A stretch of 64,000 bases of DNA from Enterovibrio coralii (GCF_001559595.1 NZ_LNTY01000004.1:62001-126000); one strand, 5' to 3'; shown: positions 1-9,081, numbered from the stretch's first letter. Program-made: numbers and translations. The notes: a model not told the origin generated them from the letters alone.

Positions 1-1430
1 GGCAAATCAAGCGTTGCTTGCAAGTTTTCAATGACTTTGGCTTCGAGAACTTTCCGGCTTTGATCATCTTCCGCGGCTTCAAATAAGCCGTCCGTGTAAA
101 TCACGATTCGCTCGCCCACATCCAACTTCATGGAAAGGGTGTCATATTCAGCACCATAGATTACACCGGGAAGAATGCCGCCAAGGTCGAGCAATGCAGC
201 ACCTTGTTTGGTGACTTTAAAGGGCGCAGGGTGGCCTGCCGATGCAAGCTCGATGTTTCCATCATCCCTTAAAACTGTTGAGCAGCAGGTCAAGATGACT
301 TGAGAAAGCAGGCCATCTTCAAGTGCACTGTCCGAAAGTCGGCTAAGCAAGGTCGCGCAAGGAGAAGGAACGTCATCAAGGTGGTACATCAAACCACGGA
401 GATAACCACCAAAGGCGTAGGAAAAGAATTTCGCCGCGACATCATGCCCCATGACATCTACAAGATTGATCATGATGCGGTCAGCACCTTCCCTGAAAAG
501 CACGACATCACCACCACCAATACCGGTGTTTCTATTAGCAACGGCTAATTCCCAACCATGAGCTTGATGAGGAAGAGAAGGAGAAAGCGCGCTGGTAATA
601 CGTTTGTTCACCTTGTCAGTAAGCTGCTGATAAATTTGATTAGAGCGTTGGAGTACACGATTTGCACTGTTCAATAGATCGGCTTTACAGATAGGTTTGA
701 CTAAATAGTCATCAATGCCAAGACCAGCTGCATTTGAACGGGTTTCTGCATTGTCAGCAAAGGTGAGAAAGATAAATGGCGTTATCAGTGTGTTGGTTTG
801 TTTATGCAAGGCTTTTTTCAATGACAAGCCGTCCATGCCAGGCATACGAATGTCTGAAATGACGAGGTCGATATCGTTCTTTTCAAGCATTTCCAGTGCT
901 TGCTCCCCGCTCGATGCTTCTGTGATGTTGTAGTGCTCTCTGAGATACGCCCCATACAAACGACGTTGGCACTCGTCATCATCAACAATCAAAATGCGTG
1001 GCTTTTCATGCTCTTTCTGAATTTGCCATTTTAAGGTTAATCGATTCGCCCCAAAGGTGGAGCGAACAACATATTCCATTTCGTCTGTCAGGCTTTGTAT
1101 CAACGCCAGCCCCCGGCCGCCTTCCTTTTCTTCAAAGGTGTCGAGAGACTGCACGCGGTCGGGAAGGGTAGGGTTCCAGCTTTGTCCATCGTCCTCCAAG
1201 TGAAGTTTCCAGCTATCGTTCACACACTCGATGCTGACAGAGATATATGTGGGTTGCGGGTCTGCATGTTCAACAAGATTGGCTGCTGCCTCTGAGAAAC
1301 AAAGCTGTATTTTGTTAATCAGACTTTCGGGGACGTTTTTACTTTCCAAAATCGATTTCACCGTCGTCCGAGCGGTACTGATATTTTTCAGTGTGGCGGG
1401 TCTGCATTCGTGTTTAACAATACTCACCAT
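1..1430 (-). CDS. sypE: SypE-like response regulator (RsbW-type kinase, receiver, PP2C phosphatase), partial
   Basis: Open reading frame running off the left edge; 476 codons are visible and the C-terminus is missing. Domain order is seen directly. Residues ~1-135 are an RsbW-like HATPase (N-box SEAAANLVEHA with Asn51, then LEDDGQSW and GGRGLAL). Residues ~145-265 are a receiver with DDD at 150-152 and phospho-acceptor Asp193 in SDIRMPG. A SpoIIE/PP2C domain follows, with GGGDVV, DVMGHD and YTDGLFEA. This arrangement is that of Vibrio fischeri SypE, which both phosphorylates and dephosphorylates the STAS protein SypA; such a protein lies at the head of the same operon. ATG at 1430 starts two bases after the stop of the upstream gene. 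The role by homology is a switch on polysaccharide-dependent biofilm formation. The gene is absent from simple ORF lists only because its stop is outside the window. Confidence 0.9.
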   Translation of the reverse strand, partial: MVSIVKHECRPATLKNISTARTTVKSILESKNVPESLINKIQLCFSEAAANLVEHADPQPTYISVSIECVNDSWKLHLEDDGQSWNPTLPDRVQSLDTFEEKEGGRGLALIQSLTDEMEYVVRSTFGANRLTLKWQIQKEHEKPRILIVDDDECQRRLYGAYLREHYNITEASSGEQALEMLEKNDIDLVISDIRMPGMDGLSLKKALHKQTNTLITPFIFLTFADNAETRSNAAGLGIDDYLVKPICKADLLNSANRVLQRSNQIYQQLTDKVNKRITSALSPSLPHQAHGWELAVANRNTGIGGGDVVLFREGADRIMINLVDVMGHDVAAKFFSYAFGGYLRGLMYHLDDVPSPCATLLSRLSDSALEDGLLSQVILTCCSTVLRDDGNIELASAGHPAPFKVTKQGAALLDLGGILPGVIYGAEYDTLSMKLDVGERIVIYTDGLFEAAEDDQSRKVLEAKVIENLQATLDL

Positions 1431-1432
1431 AA

Positions 1433-2140
1433 CTAGATCTCCAACGACAACAGATGGCTTTTCAATATCTTCAACCTGAGCCACTTCGCAATGTGAGGGA
1501 AGAAGCGATTGAGTCGACCCACTTCACGTAGAATTTCATTTTTCAATGATGGGTTTTCCACGTCATTGAGCACGCACCCAAGAACATGGGCACCTGCATC
1601 ACTTAGTTTTTTTACCGATTCAGAAGCTTGCGCTTCTGTCGTTTGCCCCGCCATCACGACGAGTATTGTACCATCTGATGATGCGGCGACACGCTCTGGC
1701 GGAATGTTGTTTGCATTCATGCGCGAGATCGGCGAGGTATCGAAAATCACCAGATCGTAATCTCTGTGCCATTGCTCGATGTATCGGTCTAGGGAACCAG
1801 GTCTGCGCAATTCCATGATGGTTTCGCGTTTTGAAGGCGCAATGATCCCCGTGAAGTAGGCGCGTTCACCCGACACACCAACGAGTTCTGGGCTAGGTAA
1901 GTAATGATTGTCGTAAGTGCTCACCGTCATACCTTGGCTTTCAAGCGTCGGGTGGTAGAGGTTTAAATCCACGACAAGCGTAGATTGCCCACCGAGTAGC
2001 GAACGCTGTGCCAACGCCGTTGCCAAAGATGTCACACCTTCGCCTGATTCGGTGGCTGCAATCGTGAGCGTTTTATAGTCGTTACGCACTATCTGGTAAT
2101 AGATGCGTTCGACTTCGAGATTTGACGGAGGAATATTCAT
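1433..2140 (-). CDS. sypD: SypD-like polysaccharide tyrosine-kinase-family ATPase, short form with degenerate P-loop
   Basis: 235-aa soluble protein of the CpsD/Wzc (BY-kinase) ATPase family, from its place in the operon and motifs: a P-loop-like SGEGVTS, a Walker A'-like LVVDLNLYHP and a Walker B-like DLVIFDTSPIS. It would normally control chain length and assembly of exported polysaccharide with the outer-membrane protein encoded upstream. Two oddities are visible. The P-loop Lys is Val, and no C-terminal tyrosine cluster exists (tail LKILKSHLLSLEI). No membrane segments or Wzz domain are present, so this is only the cytoplasmic module. Translation is coupled to the upstream gene through a TAATG overlap. 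Kinase activity is doubtful; a structural or regulatory role is an inference. Confidence 0.82.
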   Translation of the reverse strand: MNIPPSNLEVERIYYQIVRNDYKTLTIAATESGEGVTSLATALAQRSLLGGQSTLVVDLNLYHPTLESQGMTVSTYDNHYLPSPELVGVSGERAYFTGIIAPSKRETIMELRRPGSLDRYIEQWHRDYDLVIFDTSPISRMNANNIPPERVAASSDGTILVVMAGQTTEAQASESVKKLSDAGAHVLGCVLNDVENPSLKNEILREVGRLNRFFPHIAKWLRLKILKSHLLSLEI

Positions 2141-4245
2141 TAGAGTATCCCTACCAAAGCGGCGATACCTGCGATCTGGAAGATGTCGGTAATGCCTTGT
2201 CTGATTTTCTCTGCGGTGCTCTCTTCTTTGGTGGGGATGTATATCGTATCGCCCGCACGCAGAACCGGAAGATCCTGGAAACGCGCGGTACGGCTAAACT
2301 CCGAAAGGTTAAAGGTCTGTGCCTGATCACGGCAACAAGACAAGTTAACCACAGTGATTTTTTCGACGTAGGCGTTTGCGCTTGGCCCGCCAGCTTCGGC
2401 AAGCAGGTCGAGAATGGTCATATGATCGTCAAAGGTATAGCGACCTGGCTTGTTGATCGCACCCAAGACGCGAACAGTGACCTCTTTTGGACGGTCTAAC
2501 CAATTTGGGTTCTTTTCGGGAACATAGATGGTGTCACCCGTTTTGACCTGAGGGATGATCGAGGCATCACCCGTTTCAAAAAACAATGCGAGATTGAGTT
2601 TGGACACGCGTGCGTGCTTACCGTCTAAATGGGTAACGCGGATATTGTGTAAGTCAGCATTGGCCGTTGGGCCATCTGCCGCTGACAGAATATCGAGAAA
2701 GTGCATTTCGTCAGTGAATTTGTAACGACCGGGCGCACCGACTTGACCAAACACATAGATGGAGGTGTCTGAGCTTTGGCGAATCCATTTTGCTTTGTTG
2801 TCGACTGGATCATCCGGCAAATCGTGCACGCGAATCGTCGTGCCCGCTGTAACAGGCGGTAATTCGTTGTCAGATCGTCCTTCTTTGATGTGGTTATCCA
2901 AATTGAATACATGCACCTTGCTCTTGTTTGCGCTAATCGGTGTCACGACTTCAATTTTGCTGGTGTCTGCACGCGACGTTGGGCCGCCAACGTGAGCGAG
3001 CAGGTCAAGGAACGACATTTCACTCGACCATTCTACGCGGCTTGGGCGCACCACTTCACCGAGTACACGCACCGCGCGATCTGGCGAGACTTTTAACCAA
3101 GATTTCTCGTTGAGGTCGAGTTTCTCTGGAACAAAGATGGCGTCACCGGCCTGTACAGTCGGCATTGGTGCGTCCATTTTGCCTTCAGAGAATAAGGTCA
3201 GATCGAATGGAATGGTAGTACCGTCAGCTTTAATAACGCGGATTTGTCTGCTTTCTGCAAAGCGAGTTGGACCGCCGGCATTGGCAAGAATATCCATAAA
3301 GGATGCGTTCTCTTTCCCCTCGTACGCGCCCGGTTTCGCGACTTCTCCCATGACATAGACGGTATTAGAGCCAGTTTTAATCTCTTCTTCTTGTTTCGGC
3401 ACAAAAATGGTTGAGCCTTCAACGATGTTGGGTAACAGTGATTCGTCACCACTATCAAGGTAGCGTTTTAGGTTGAAGAGTTTCGGTTCGTTACCGGAAA
3501 TCACACGGATTTGCTCGACAGCAGCGTAACGGGTGACACCACCTGCGCGCATGAGAAGGTCGACGAGGTTATTTTCATCTTTGGCAGAGAAACTGCCGGG
3601 CCTTATTACCTCACCAAACACTTTGATGGCTTTTCTGTCTTCTGCTGCGTCACCAGAGTCAGCAAGCTTTGACGGGTCAAAGTTTTGTTCAACGTTACCA
3701 ATCATGGGTGATGCTGGAACGAAAAGGGTGTCCAATGATTTAAGAGTAGGAAGCAGGCTGTCATCACCCGTATCCAAGAACTTTTTGTAATCGAAGGTGA
3801 TAACTTCACCGTCTCTTCGAAGCTGAACTTTATCGAGCTGAGCACCAGAGCGAAGGCCGCCAGCCGCATAGAGGGCCATTTGAATGGAGGCGTTACGTTG
3901 TAGTGTGAACTCTCCCGGTTCACTCACGTAGCCTTGGATCATCACCAGCAATTGTCGTTTGCTGACGAACACTTGAAGGGATGATAAATCGCGAATGACA
4001 GAGCTGAGTGTTTCGCTTACCGCTTCAGAAAGTTCCGCTTCAGTCATGCCATTTGCCTGAATCATGCCGACTTCAGGCAGGGTCAATCGACCTTGACGGT
4101 CAATTTGAAACTCTTTATTGAGTGTGACTTCACCCGGCAGCATGATGGCGACTTGGTCGCCAACTTGCGCACGGTATTCTTCAGCTTGGCTAAATGCGGA
4201 GACAAACAGCAGGAGCAAGATAGCAATGAGGACTTTCTGCATCAT
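2140..4245 (-). CDS. sypC: SypC-like polysaccharide export protein with about six SLBB domains
   Basis: 701-aa exported protein. A signal peptide is visible at residues 1-21 (long Leu/Ile stretch ending SAFSQA). A Poly_export (Wza-like) domain follows at ~22-110. Then about six SLBB repeats can be read from recurring units such as QGYVSEPGEF, FGEVIRPGSF, MGEVAKPGAY, LGEVVRP, FGQVGAPGRY and LGAINKPGRY, each followed by a D(I/L)L..AGG element. A hydrophobic tail ends the protein. No lipobox cysteine is seen, unlike classical Wza. The family forms the outer-membrane channel for capsule or exopolysaccharide. It overlaps the OmpA-like gene by ATGA and the sypD gene by TAATG, so the genes form one translationally coupled operon. 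Confidence 0.9.
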   Translation of the reverse strand: MMQKVLIAILLLLFVSAFSQAEEYRAQVGDQVAIMLPGEVTLNKEFQIDRQGRLTLPEVGMIQANGMTEAELSEAVSETLSSVIRDLSSLQVFVSKRQLLVMIQGYVSEPGEFTLQRNASIQMALYAAGGLRSGAQLDKVQLRRDGEVITFDYKKFLDTGDDSLLPTLKSLDTLFVPASPMIGNVEQNFDPSKLADSGDAAEDRKAIKVFGEVIRPGSFSAKDENNLVDLLMRAGGVTRYAAVEQIRVISGNEPKLFNLKRYLDSGDESLLPNIVEGSTIFVPKQEEEIKTGSNTVYVMGEVAKPGAYEGKENASFMDILANAGGPTRFAESRQIRVIKADGTTIPFDLTLFSEGKMDAPMPTVQAGDAIFVPEKLDLNEKSWLKVSPDRAVRVLGEVVRPSRVEWSSEMSFLDLLAHVGGPTSRADTSKIEVVTPISANKSKVHVFNLDNHIKEGRSDNELPPVTAGTTIRVHDLPDDPVDNKAKWIRQSSDTSIYVFGQVGAPGRYKFTDEMHFLDILSAADGPTANADLHNIRVTHLDGKHARVSKLNLALFFETGDASIIPQVKTGDTIYVPEKNPNWLDRPKEVTVRVLGAINKPGRYTFDDHMTILDLLAEAGGPSANAYVEKITVVNLSCCRDQAQTFNLSEFSRTARFQDLPVLRAGDTIYIPTKEESTAEKIRQGITDIFQIAGIAALVGIL

Positions 4246-5054
4246 TGACCTCCTTTCAATATCTCTGTTTGTCCTAATCCCGGCACTTCAACCAGTTCTA
4301 CAGATACTCGGCGGTTCACCAAACGGACTTCTGGTTCATTGCCTTCAAAGAGAGGGTCACTTGAACCAACCGCAGCGACAGTGATGCGTGACGGTACGAC
4401 ACCAAATATTTGCAAGTAACGTTTAACTTGTTTGGCTCGGGCGAGTGAAAGTGTCTTATTGGCCGCGGTATTTCCGACAGAATCCGCATGACCGGTTACT
4501 TTCAGGTGGTACTGGGGCAAGTCACGTAACAAATGTGAGGCTTCTGCAAGATGACCCATGTACTTGGGGTTCACTTCTGGGGAGTTGAACGCAAACTGGT
4601 TGTCGGCATTTAGCAGACCATAAATCTTAGCGACAAGCTCACGCGTTGCATTTTCATTTTGACCTGGGATTACACAAGCACGGCTGTCTTTCACCGCATC
4701 AAGCTGCTTTTCCAGTCGTTCGAGTGCTTCTCGTTGAATGATGATGTCGTTAGCAGCGTCGAACTCTAAGCCGCCAAGCAGTTCGCGCACAATGCGGTCC
4801 TGCATTTTTCGGGCTTGGACGACGGAAGCAGGAAAGCAAAGTTCAGCACCTTCAAGGACGAGAATGTCGAGATGTCTTGCAGCGAGCTCCCACTCAAAGC
4901 GCAAGCCATGCTCTGGACCCAAAGGTTGATCGGGTAGGACAGGAGGTAATGAAGAGTAATGGTGTTCCCCCATGCCGCCTTGGCCATGGTCAGGAAACAT
5001 TGAACATCCCGATAAAACAACAATCGGAAGAATAAGCGTGAGCAATTTTTTCAT
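4242..5054 (-). CDS. sypB: SypB-like OmpA-family lipoprotein
   Basis: 270-aa lipoprotein. The N-terminus is a type II signal with lipobox LSGC (Cys16). The C-terminal ~110 residues are an OmpA-like peptidoglycan-binding domain (VTGHADSVGNTAAN, LSLARAKQVKRYL, NRRVSVELVE). The central part is helical with no recognised domain. In syp loci a protein of this type is the second gene and is thought to anchor the export machinery in the envelope. ATG at 5054 has a purine-rich Shine-Dalgarno sequence just upstream. Its stop overlaps the sypC start by four bases. Confidence 0.88.
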   Translation of the reverse strand: MKKLLTLILPIVVLSGCSMFPDHGQGGMGEHHYSSLPPVLPDQPLGPEHGLRFEWELAARHLDILVLEGAELCFPASVVQARKMQDRIVRELLGGLEFDAANDIIIQREALERLEKQLDAVKDSRACVIPGQNENATRELVAKIYGLLNADNQFAFNSPEVNPKYMGHLAEASHLLRDLPQYHLKVTGHADSVGNTAANKTLSLARAKQVKRYLQIFGVVPSRITVAAVGSSDPLFEGNEPEVRLVNRRVSVELVEVPGLGQTEILKGGQ

Positions 5055-5080
5055 GCTTTCCCCCTTGATTGGGTCTGCGT

Positions 5081-5407
5081 TTAACCGGTAGATTGCGCGG
5101 CATCTACAGAGATTGCGCTATCTATTCGGAGCAACTTGATGATTTCCATCGGCTGCCCATGAACATCAATCAATGAGAGCGACTTTCCTTGCGCCTTGAG
5201 GCGCTTGAAGAGAAATACGATTGCCCCGATACCGGAGCTGTCTAGGAAGTCGACGCCAGCAAGACTGATGGTGGTGTCGAACAATGACTCACCACTGACT
5301 AGCTGATCGAATTCTGGTTGAAGCTCGCTGCAACCCTGAGAGTCCATATCGCCGTTGATACGGATGAGTTGGGAGCCATCGTCTTGTTTTATCGTTTCAA
5401 TTTGCAT
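5081..5407 (-). CDS. sypA: SypA-like STAS-domain anti-sigma-factor-antagonist protein
   Basis: 108-aa single STAS domain protein. The conserved phosphorylation loop is DFLDSSGIGA, with Ser57 as the expected target of the SypE kinase and phosphatase domains. An ATG at 5407 is chosen over an upstream start because GGGGGGAAGAA lies just before it. It is the first gene of the operon, directly behind a sigma-54 promoter. By homology with V. fischeri, unphosphorylated SypA promotes biofilm formation. Presence of SypA and SypE in one operon supports a complete partner-switch pair. Confidence 0.9.
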   Translation of the reverse strand: MQIETIKQDDGSQLIRINGDMDSQGCSELQPEFDQLVSGESLFDTTISLAGVDFLDSSGIGAIVFLFKRLKAQGKSLSLIDVHGQPMEIIKLLRIDSAISVDAAQSTG

Positions 5408-5442
5408 GGTTTTCTTCCCCCCTGTATAGATACACGACATAA

Positions 5443-5458
5443 TGCTAAAAGCGTGCCA
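5443..5458 (-). promoter_or_regulatory. Sigma-54 (RpoN) promoter of the syp operon
   Basis: The minus strand reads TGGCACGCTTTTAGCA. The GG and GC dinucleotides are separated by exactly 10 bases, matching the -24/-12 consensus TGGCACG-N4-TTGCA except TAGCA for TTGCA. The expected start site is ~12 bases downstream, giving a ~25-base leader to sypA. syp genes are known to be driven by RpoN with the activator SypG. Confidence 0.8.
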
Positions 5459-5520
5459 TTTCGTTTAAAGTTAACGTTAACAACTACTTATGTTATTGCC
5501 GCGACAGAGTTCAGGGTCGT

Positions 5521-5549
5521 TTTCTCATTTTGAATTTGAAATTGAGAAA
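5521..5549. promoter_or_regulatory. Inverted TTTCTCA repeat, candidate enhancer site for a SypG-type activator
   Basis: TTTCTCA at 5521-5527 and TGAGAAA at 5543-5549 form an inverted repeat 60-90 bases upstream of the -24/-12 promoter. This spacing suits an NtrC-type activator. The half-site resembles the TTCTCA core that I recall being reported for SypG. A 12-bp palindrome GTTAACGTTAAC sits between it and the promoter at 5470-5481. Confidence 0.5.
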
Positions 5550-5581
5550 TGAAACCGTACAGCGGAACACTATCATTTCGC

Positions 5582-5608
5582 GCTGCCAATGCGTGATGCA
5601 CTGGCAGC
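5582..5608. terminator. Hairpin downstream of the aldehyde dehydrogenase gene
   Basis: GCTGCCA and TGGCAGC form a 7-bp stem with a partly paired loop just past the stop of the left-running dehydrogenase gene. A short T-rich run is present only on the plus side, so its strength as a leftward terminator is unclear. Confidence 0.4.
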
Positions 5609-5615
5609 GTTTTCG

Positions 5616-7019
5616 TTAAAGGCTCGGGCTTTTGAACACGAGCATTTTATCCCTTGTCATTTCGTGCATTGAGTATTGAATACCACCCAGGCCAATGCCG
5701 GATGCATCTCGACCGCCAAATGGCATCCAGTCTACGCGAAATGCTGTATGGTCATTGACCATAACCGCTGTGGCGTTGAGCTGCTGGGTAACGTTGAGTG
5801 CGTCTTCGAGATCATTGGTGAAAACAGATGCCTGAAACGCATAGGGCAATCCATTTGCGCGGTTGATGGCATCTTGTTTATCTGAGTAGGAATAAACACA
5901 GATCACGGGACCGAAGATCTCGTTCTGAGAGACGCGAACATTTTCGGGTGGATTGAGCAATACTGTTGGCGCAAAGCAAGTGTCGGACAGTTTTTTACCG
6001 CCACACAAGACTTCTGCGCCCGCTTCAACTGCCTCATTGACCCATTCTTCAACGCGGTCAACTTCTCTTGGTAAGATCAATGGACCTACTTCGGTATTGG
6101 GATCGAGTGGATCGCCGACCACCATTTTCTCACCTTCCGCAGCGAGTTTGATGGCAAGCTCTCGGCAAAATCCTTGCTGCGCGTAAATACGTTGGACGGA
6201 CACACAAACCTGACCAGCATGATAAAACCCGCCTTTAGCAAGAACAGGGACGATTTCATCAAGATGCGCGCTGCTGTCGACGATAACCGGTGCCGCGCCG
6301 CCATGCTCTAACGCGCAGCGGGTGCCTGGTGCGAGTTTGGAACGCAGCATCCAGCCCACGTTTGCAGACCCGATAAATGACAGGAAGTTGATTCTGGCGT
6401 CTGAAACCAGCTTACTTGCCGCCTCGTTTTCACACACAACGGCCTGACACCAGCCTTGAGGTAATCCCGCTTCGTGGAGTATTTCAACGAGGCGAAGACA
6501 AGACAGCGGTGTTGTTAGCGCAGGTTTAACGATAACCGGACAGCCCACGGCAAGGGCAGGAATCACTTGATGAACAATGAGATTCAAAGGGTGATTAAAC
6601 GCACTGATGGATGACACAACGCCAATTGGCTCTCGAATCGTGAAAGCAAGGCGATTAACCGACGCTGGCGTTTGACCCATGGGGATCTGCTCGCCCTTGA
6701 TTTGCGGTATGTGCTCAATCGCCAGCTTGACGCCATTAATGGCACGAAGCACTTCCACTTTTGAGTCGATATAGGGCTTACCGCCTTCTTCCGCAGCGAG
6801 GCGCGTTAACGCCTCGACTTGGGAAGACATAATTTCAATCGTGCGCTCTAAGATCTCAATGCGTTGGTGAGGTGGCATCCAAGCCCCGCGATCCAAGAAA
6901 AGCTGGTGGGCGGTGTGTATGGCCGTTTCCACTTCCACTTCACTTTGTAGCGGGATACTTCGTATCAAACCACCATCAAAAGGGCGATATACATTTAGCT
7001 CTGACATATCTGGCCTCAT
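5616..7019 (-). CDS. NAD(P)-dependent aldehyde dehydrogenase
   Basis: 467-aa member of the aldehyde dehydrogenase superfamily. Visible residues are catalytic Cys272 in GQVCVSVQR, general-base Glu238 in LEHGG, the SAFNHPLN segment with its Asn, VIVKPA for cofactor binding, and EIFGPV near the C-terminus. It converts an aldehyde to the acid; the substrate cannot be told from sequence. The start at 7019 overlaps the upstream ThDP-enzyme stop (ATGA), while Met5 at 7007 has a better GAGG site and is an alternative. The coupling suggests that it oxidises an aldehyde made or released by the partner enzyme. Confidence 0.85.
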   Translation of the reverse strand: MRPDMSELNVYRPFDGGLIRSIPLQSEVEVETAIHTAHQLFLDRGAWMPPHQRIEILERTIEIMSSQVEALTRLAAEEGGKPYIDSKVEVLRAINGVKLAIEHIPQIKGEQIPMGQTPASVNRLAFTIREPIGVVSSISAFNHPLNLIVHQVIPALAVGCPVIVKPALTTPLSCLRLVEILHEAGLPQGWCQAVVCENEAASKLVSDARINFLSFIGSANVGWMLRSKLAPGTRCALEHGGAAPVIVDSSAHLDEIVPVLAKGGFYHAGQVCVSVQRIYAQQGFCRELAIKLAAEGEKMVVGDPLDPNTEVGPLILPREVDRVEEWVNEAVEAGAEVLCGGKKLSDTCFAPTVLLNPPENVRVSQNEIFGPVICVYSYSDKQDAINRANGLPYAFQASVFTNDLEDALNVTQQLNATAVMVNDHTAFRVDWMPFGGRDASGIGLGGIQYSMHEMTRDKMLVFKSPSL

Positions 7020-8653
7020 CCAATAGAGCGACTTTCTTTGATCAACACATTCAAGATTGAGTGGTTGAGCGAGTAGTCGACGGGGAGGTCAATCAAGTGC
7101 ACGCCTTTCGAATTCAGTGCGTGTTTCAAGATTGATTGGAACTCGTCATGGCTATCTGGGCGATGACCAATTGCACCGAAGCTGTTGGCATACTTCACGA
7201 AATCTGGGTTGTTGAAATCCAAGCCAAAATTGTCGAAGCCCATGCCTTCTTGCTTCCATTTGATCATGCCGTAAGCACTGTCATTCAGGATGATCACGAC
7301 CATATCTAGGCCCATGCGAACGGCAAGCTCGAGCTCTTGAGAGTTCATCAAGAAGCCACCGTCACCATTCACAGAAACAACTTTCTTGTCAGGGTTGAGC
7401 TGTTTGGCCACCATCGCAGAAGGCAAACCAGCCCCCATGGTTGCCAGCGCGTTATCTAGCAGGAGCGTGTTGTTGGCATGACATTGGTAGTTTCGTGCAA
7501 ACCAAATTTTGTATACGCCGTTATCAAGCGTCACGATGTCTTCATCATCCAACTCGTCACGTAGGATTTTCACCAGACGCTGCGGAAGGATAGGGAAGCG
7601 ACGATCTTCAAAGTATTTGGTCGTGCGTTCATCGACGTTTTCTTTGACCTTGCCAAAGAACGACATGTCTTGCTCAAGCTCGCCAACTTTCTCTGTTAAG
7701 CGGCTTACTGATGAACAGATGTCACCCACCACATTGATTTGTGGGAAGTAAACTTCATCGGTTCGCGCAGCGAAGAAGTTCACATGAATCACTTTCGTGC
7801 CGCCTTTTTCCATAAAGAACGGCGGTTTTTCGATCACGTCATGCCCAACGTTAATGATCACGTCTGCACGTTCAATGGCGCAGTGGAGGAAATCGTGGCT
7901 CGAGAGGGCTGCTGTACCGATGAAGCGTTCATGTCGCTCATCAACCACACCTTTACCCATCTGAGTGTTAAAGAAGTAGATGCCGGTTTTGTCGATGAAT
8001 TCACGCAGAGCTTTACTGGAGCGCTTGCGGTTTGCGCCAGCACCAATAAGCAGAAGTGGCATTTTTGCGTTTTTGATCATCTCTGCCGCTTGGTCGAGGC
8101 ATAGGTCGTTGGCATCTGGGCGACGATGTGTCACCACGTCAAAAATGGATGCACCAGAGTCTTCCTCTGCAATGTCTTCCGGAAGTTCGAGATAACCCGC
8201 TCCCGGCCTTTCTTCCATACAGACTCGAAATGCTTCACGCACCATCGCTGGGACATTGTTGCCATCAACGACTTGTTCGGAATACTTAGTGATGGGTTTC
8301 ATTAGGTTAACCACATCGACGATTTGGAACCGACCCTGCTTACTTTTACGAATCGGCTTTTGGCCACCAAGCATAACCATCGGCATTGCGCCCAACTGAG
8401 CATACGCCGCTGCGGTGACAAAGTTAGTAGCACCAGGCCCTAATGTAGAGAGACAAACGCCAGGTTTTCCTGTTAAACGCCCATAGGTAGCAGCCATAAA
8501 GCCTGCAGCTTGTTCATGTCGGGTCAGAACAAGTTCGATCGGGGAGTCTTTAAGTGAGTTAAGAAAATCGAGGTTTTCTTCACCTGGAATGCCGTAAATG
8601 TATTCGACACCTTCGTTTTCGAGTGCTTTGACAAATAAATCTGATGTTTTCAT
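7016..8653 (-). CDS. Acetolactate-synthase-type thiamine diphosphate enzyme
   Basis: 545-aa large-subunit-like member of the acetohydroxyacid synthase/pyruvate oxidase family. Glu47 in TRHEQAAGF is the conserved residue that activates the thiazolium ring. GPGATN and the C-terminal ThDP/Mg motif (GDGGFLMNSQELE ... LNDSAYG) are present. No small regulatory subunit gene is adjacent, as in catabolic AlsS-type enzymes. Annotation as acetolactate synthase is by family only. The tight coupling with an aldehyde dehydrogenase instead of acetolactate decarboxylase is not the acetoin operon layout, so another 2-oxoacid reaction is possible. Confidence 0.8.
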   Translation of the reverse strand: MKTSDLFVKALENEGVEYIYGIPGEENLDFLNSLKDSPIELVLTRHEQAAGFMAATYGRLTGKPGVCLSTLGPGATNFVTAAAYAQLGAMPMVMLGGQKPIRKSKQGRFQIVDVVNLMKPITKYSEQVVDGNNVPAMVREAFRVCMEERPGAGYLELPEDIAEEDSGASIFDVVTHRRPDANDLCLDQAAEMIKNAKMPLLLIGAGANRKRSSKALREFIDKTGIYFFNTQMGKGVVDERHERFIGTAALSSHDFLHCAIERADVIINVGHDVIEKPPFFMEKGGTKVIHVNFFAARTDEVYFPQINVVGDICSSVSRLTEKVGELEQDMSFFGKVKENVDERTTKYFEDRRFPILPQRLVKILRDELDDEDIVTLDNGVYKIWFARNYQCHANNTLLLDNALATMGAGLPSAMVAKQLNPDKKVVSVNGDGGFLMNSQELELAVRMGLDMVVIILNDSAYGMIKWKQEGMGFDNFGLDFNNPDFVKYANSFGAIGHRPDSHDEFQSILKHALNSKGVHLIDLPVDYSLNHSILNVLIKESRSIG

Positions 8654-9052
8654 CGCTGTCTCTCATCTCTCGTTTTTGACTAGGGTCTCCATGCGTAACG
8701 AGAAAGAGAACAGATTCACAAAGCCACAGGTTTCGCTGGGTTTTGGATCTTGCCTCAATAGTAAGACGAGTGCTTACTTCTCAATAACGCAAGGCATCAG
8801 CTTCAGTGTAGTCACAGAAGGAGAAAACTGACGAAAAAGCGGGCGGTTATGATGCTTTTTGTGCGTGAAATGAGCCTTGACCGATCATTCGTCTAAACGT
8901 TGCTGCGAATGTTGACCCTCAGAGGATAAGAAATGCAGTGAGTATTTTTTCGTAACTAAAGCAACTAAAGACAAAAAGTTAGCCATTCTGATTGAACTTT
9001 GAACGGTTGATTGGAATGATGCTGACAATCTAGCCACTTGAACAAATTCGAC
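8654..9052. other. Intergenic region between the ThDP operon and tRNA-Ser
   Basis: About 400 bases upstream of the left-running ThDP enzyme and the right-running tRNA. It should hold the promoter of the ThDP-aldehyde dehydrogenase operon, but I cannot assign a convincing box. No gene is supported here. Confidence 0.5.
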
Positions 9053-9081
9053 TTTACAGAGGGTTAGCACATCATTATTAT
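9053..9081 (+). promoter_or_regulatory. Sigma-70 promoter of tRNA-Ser
   Basis: TTTACA at 9053-9058 and TATTAT at 9076-9081 are separated by 17 bases and followed by a G+C-rich discriminator (GGCGTCCG). This is typical of stable RNA promoters and places the transcript start a few bases before the tRNA. Confidence 0.7.
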
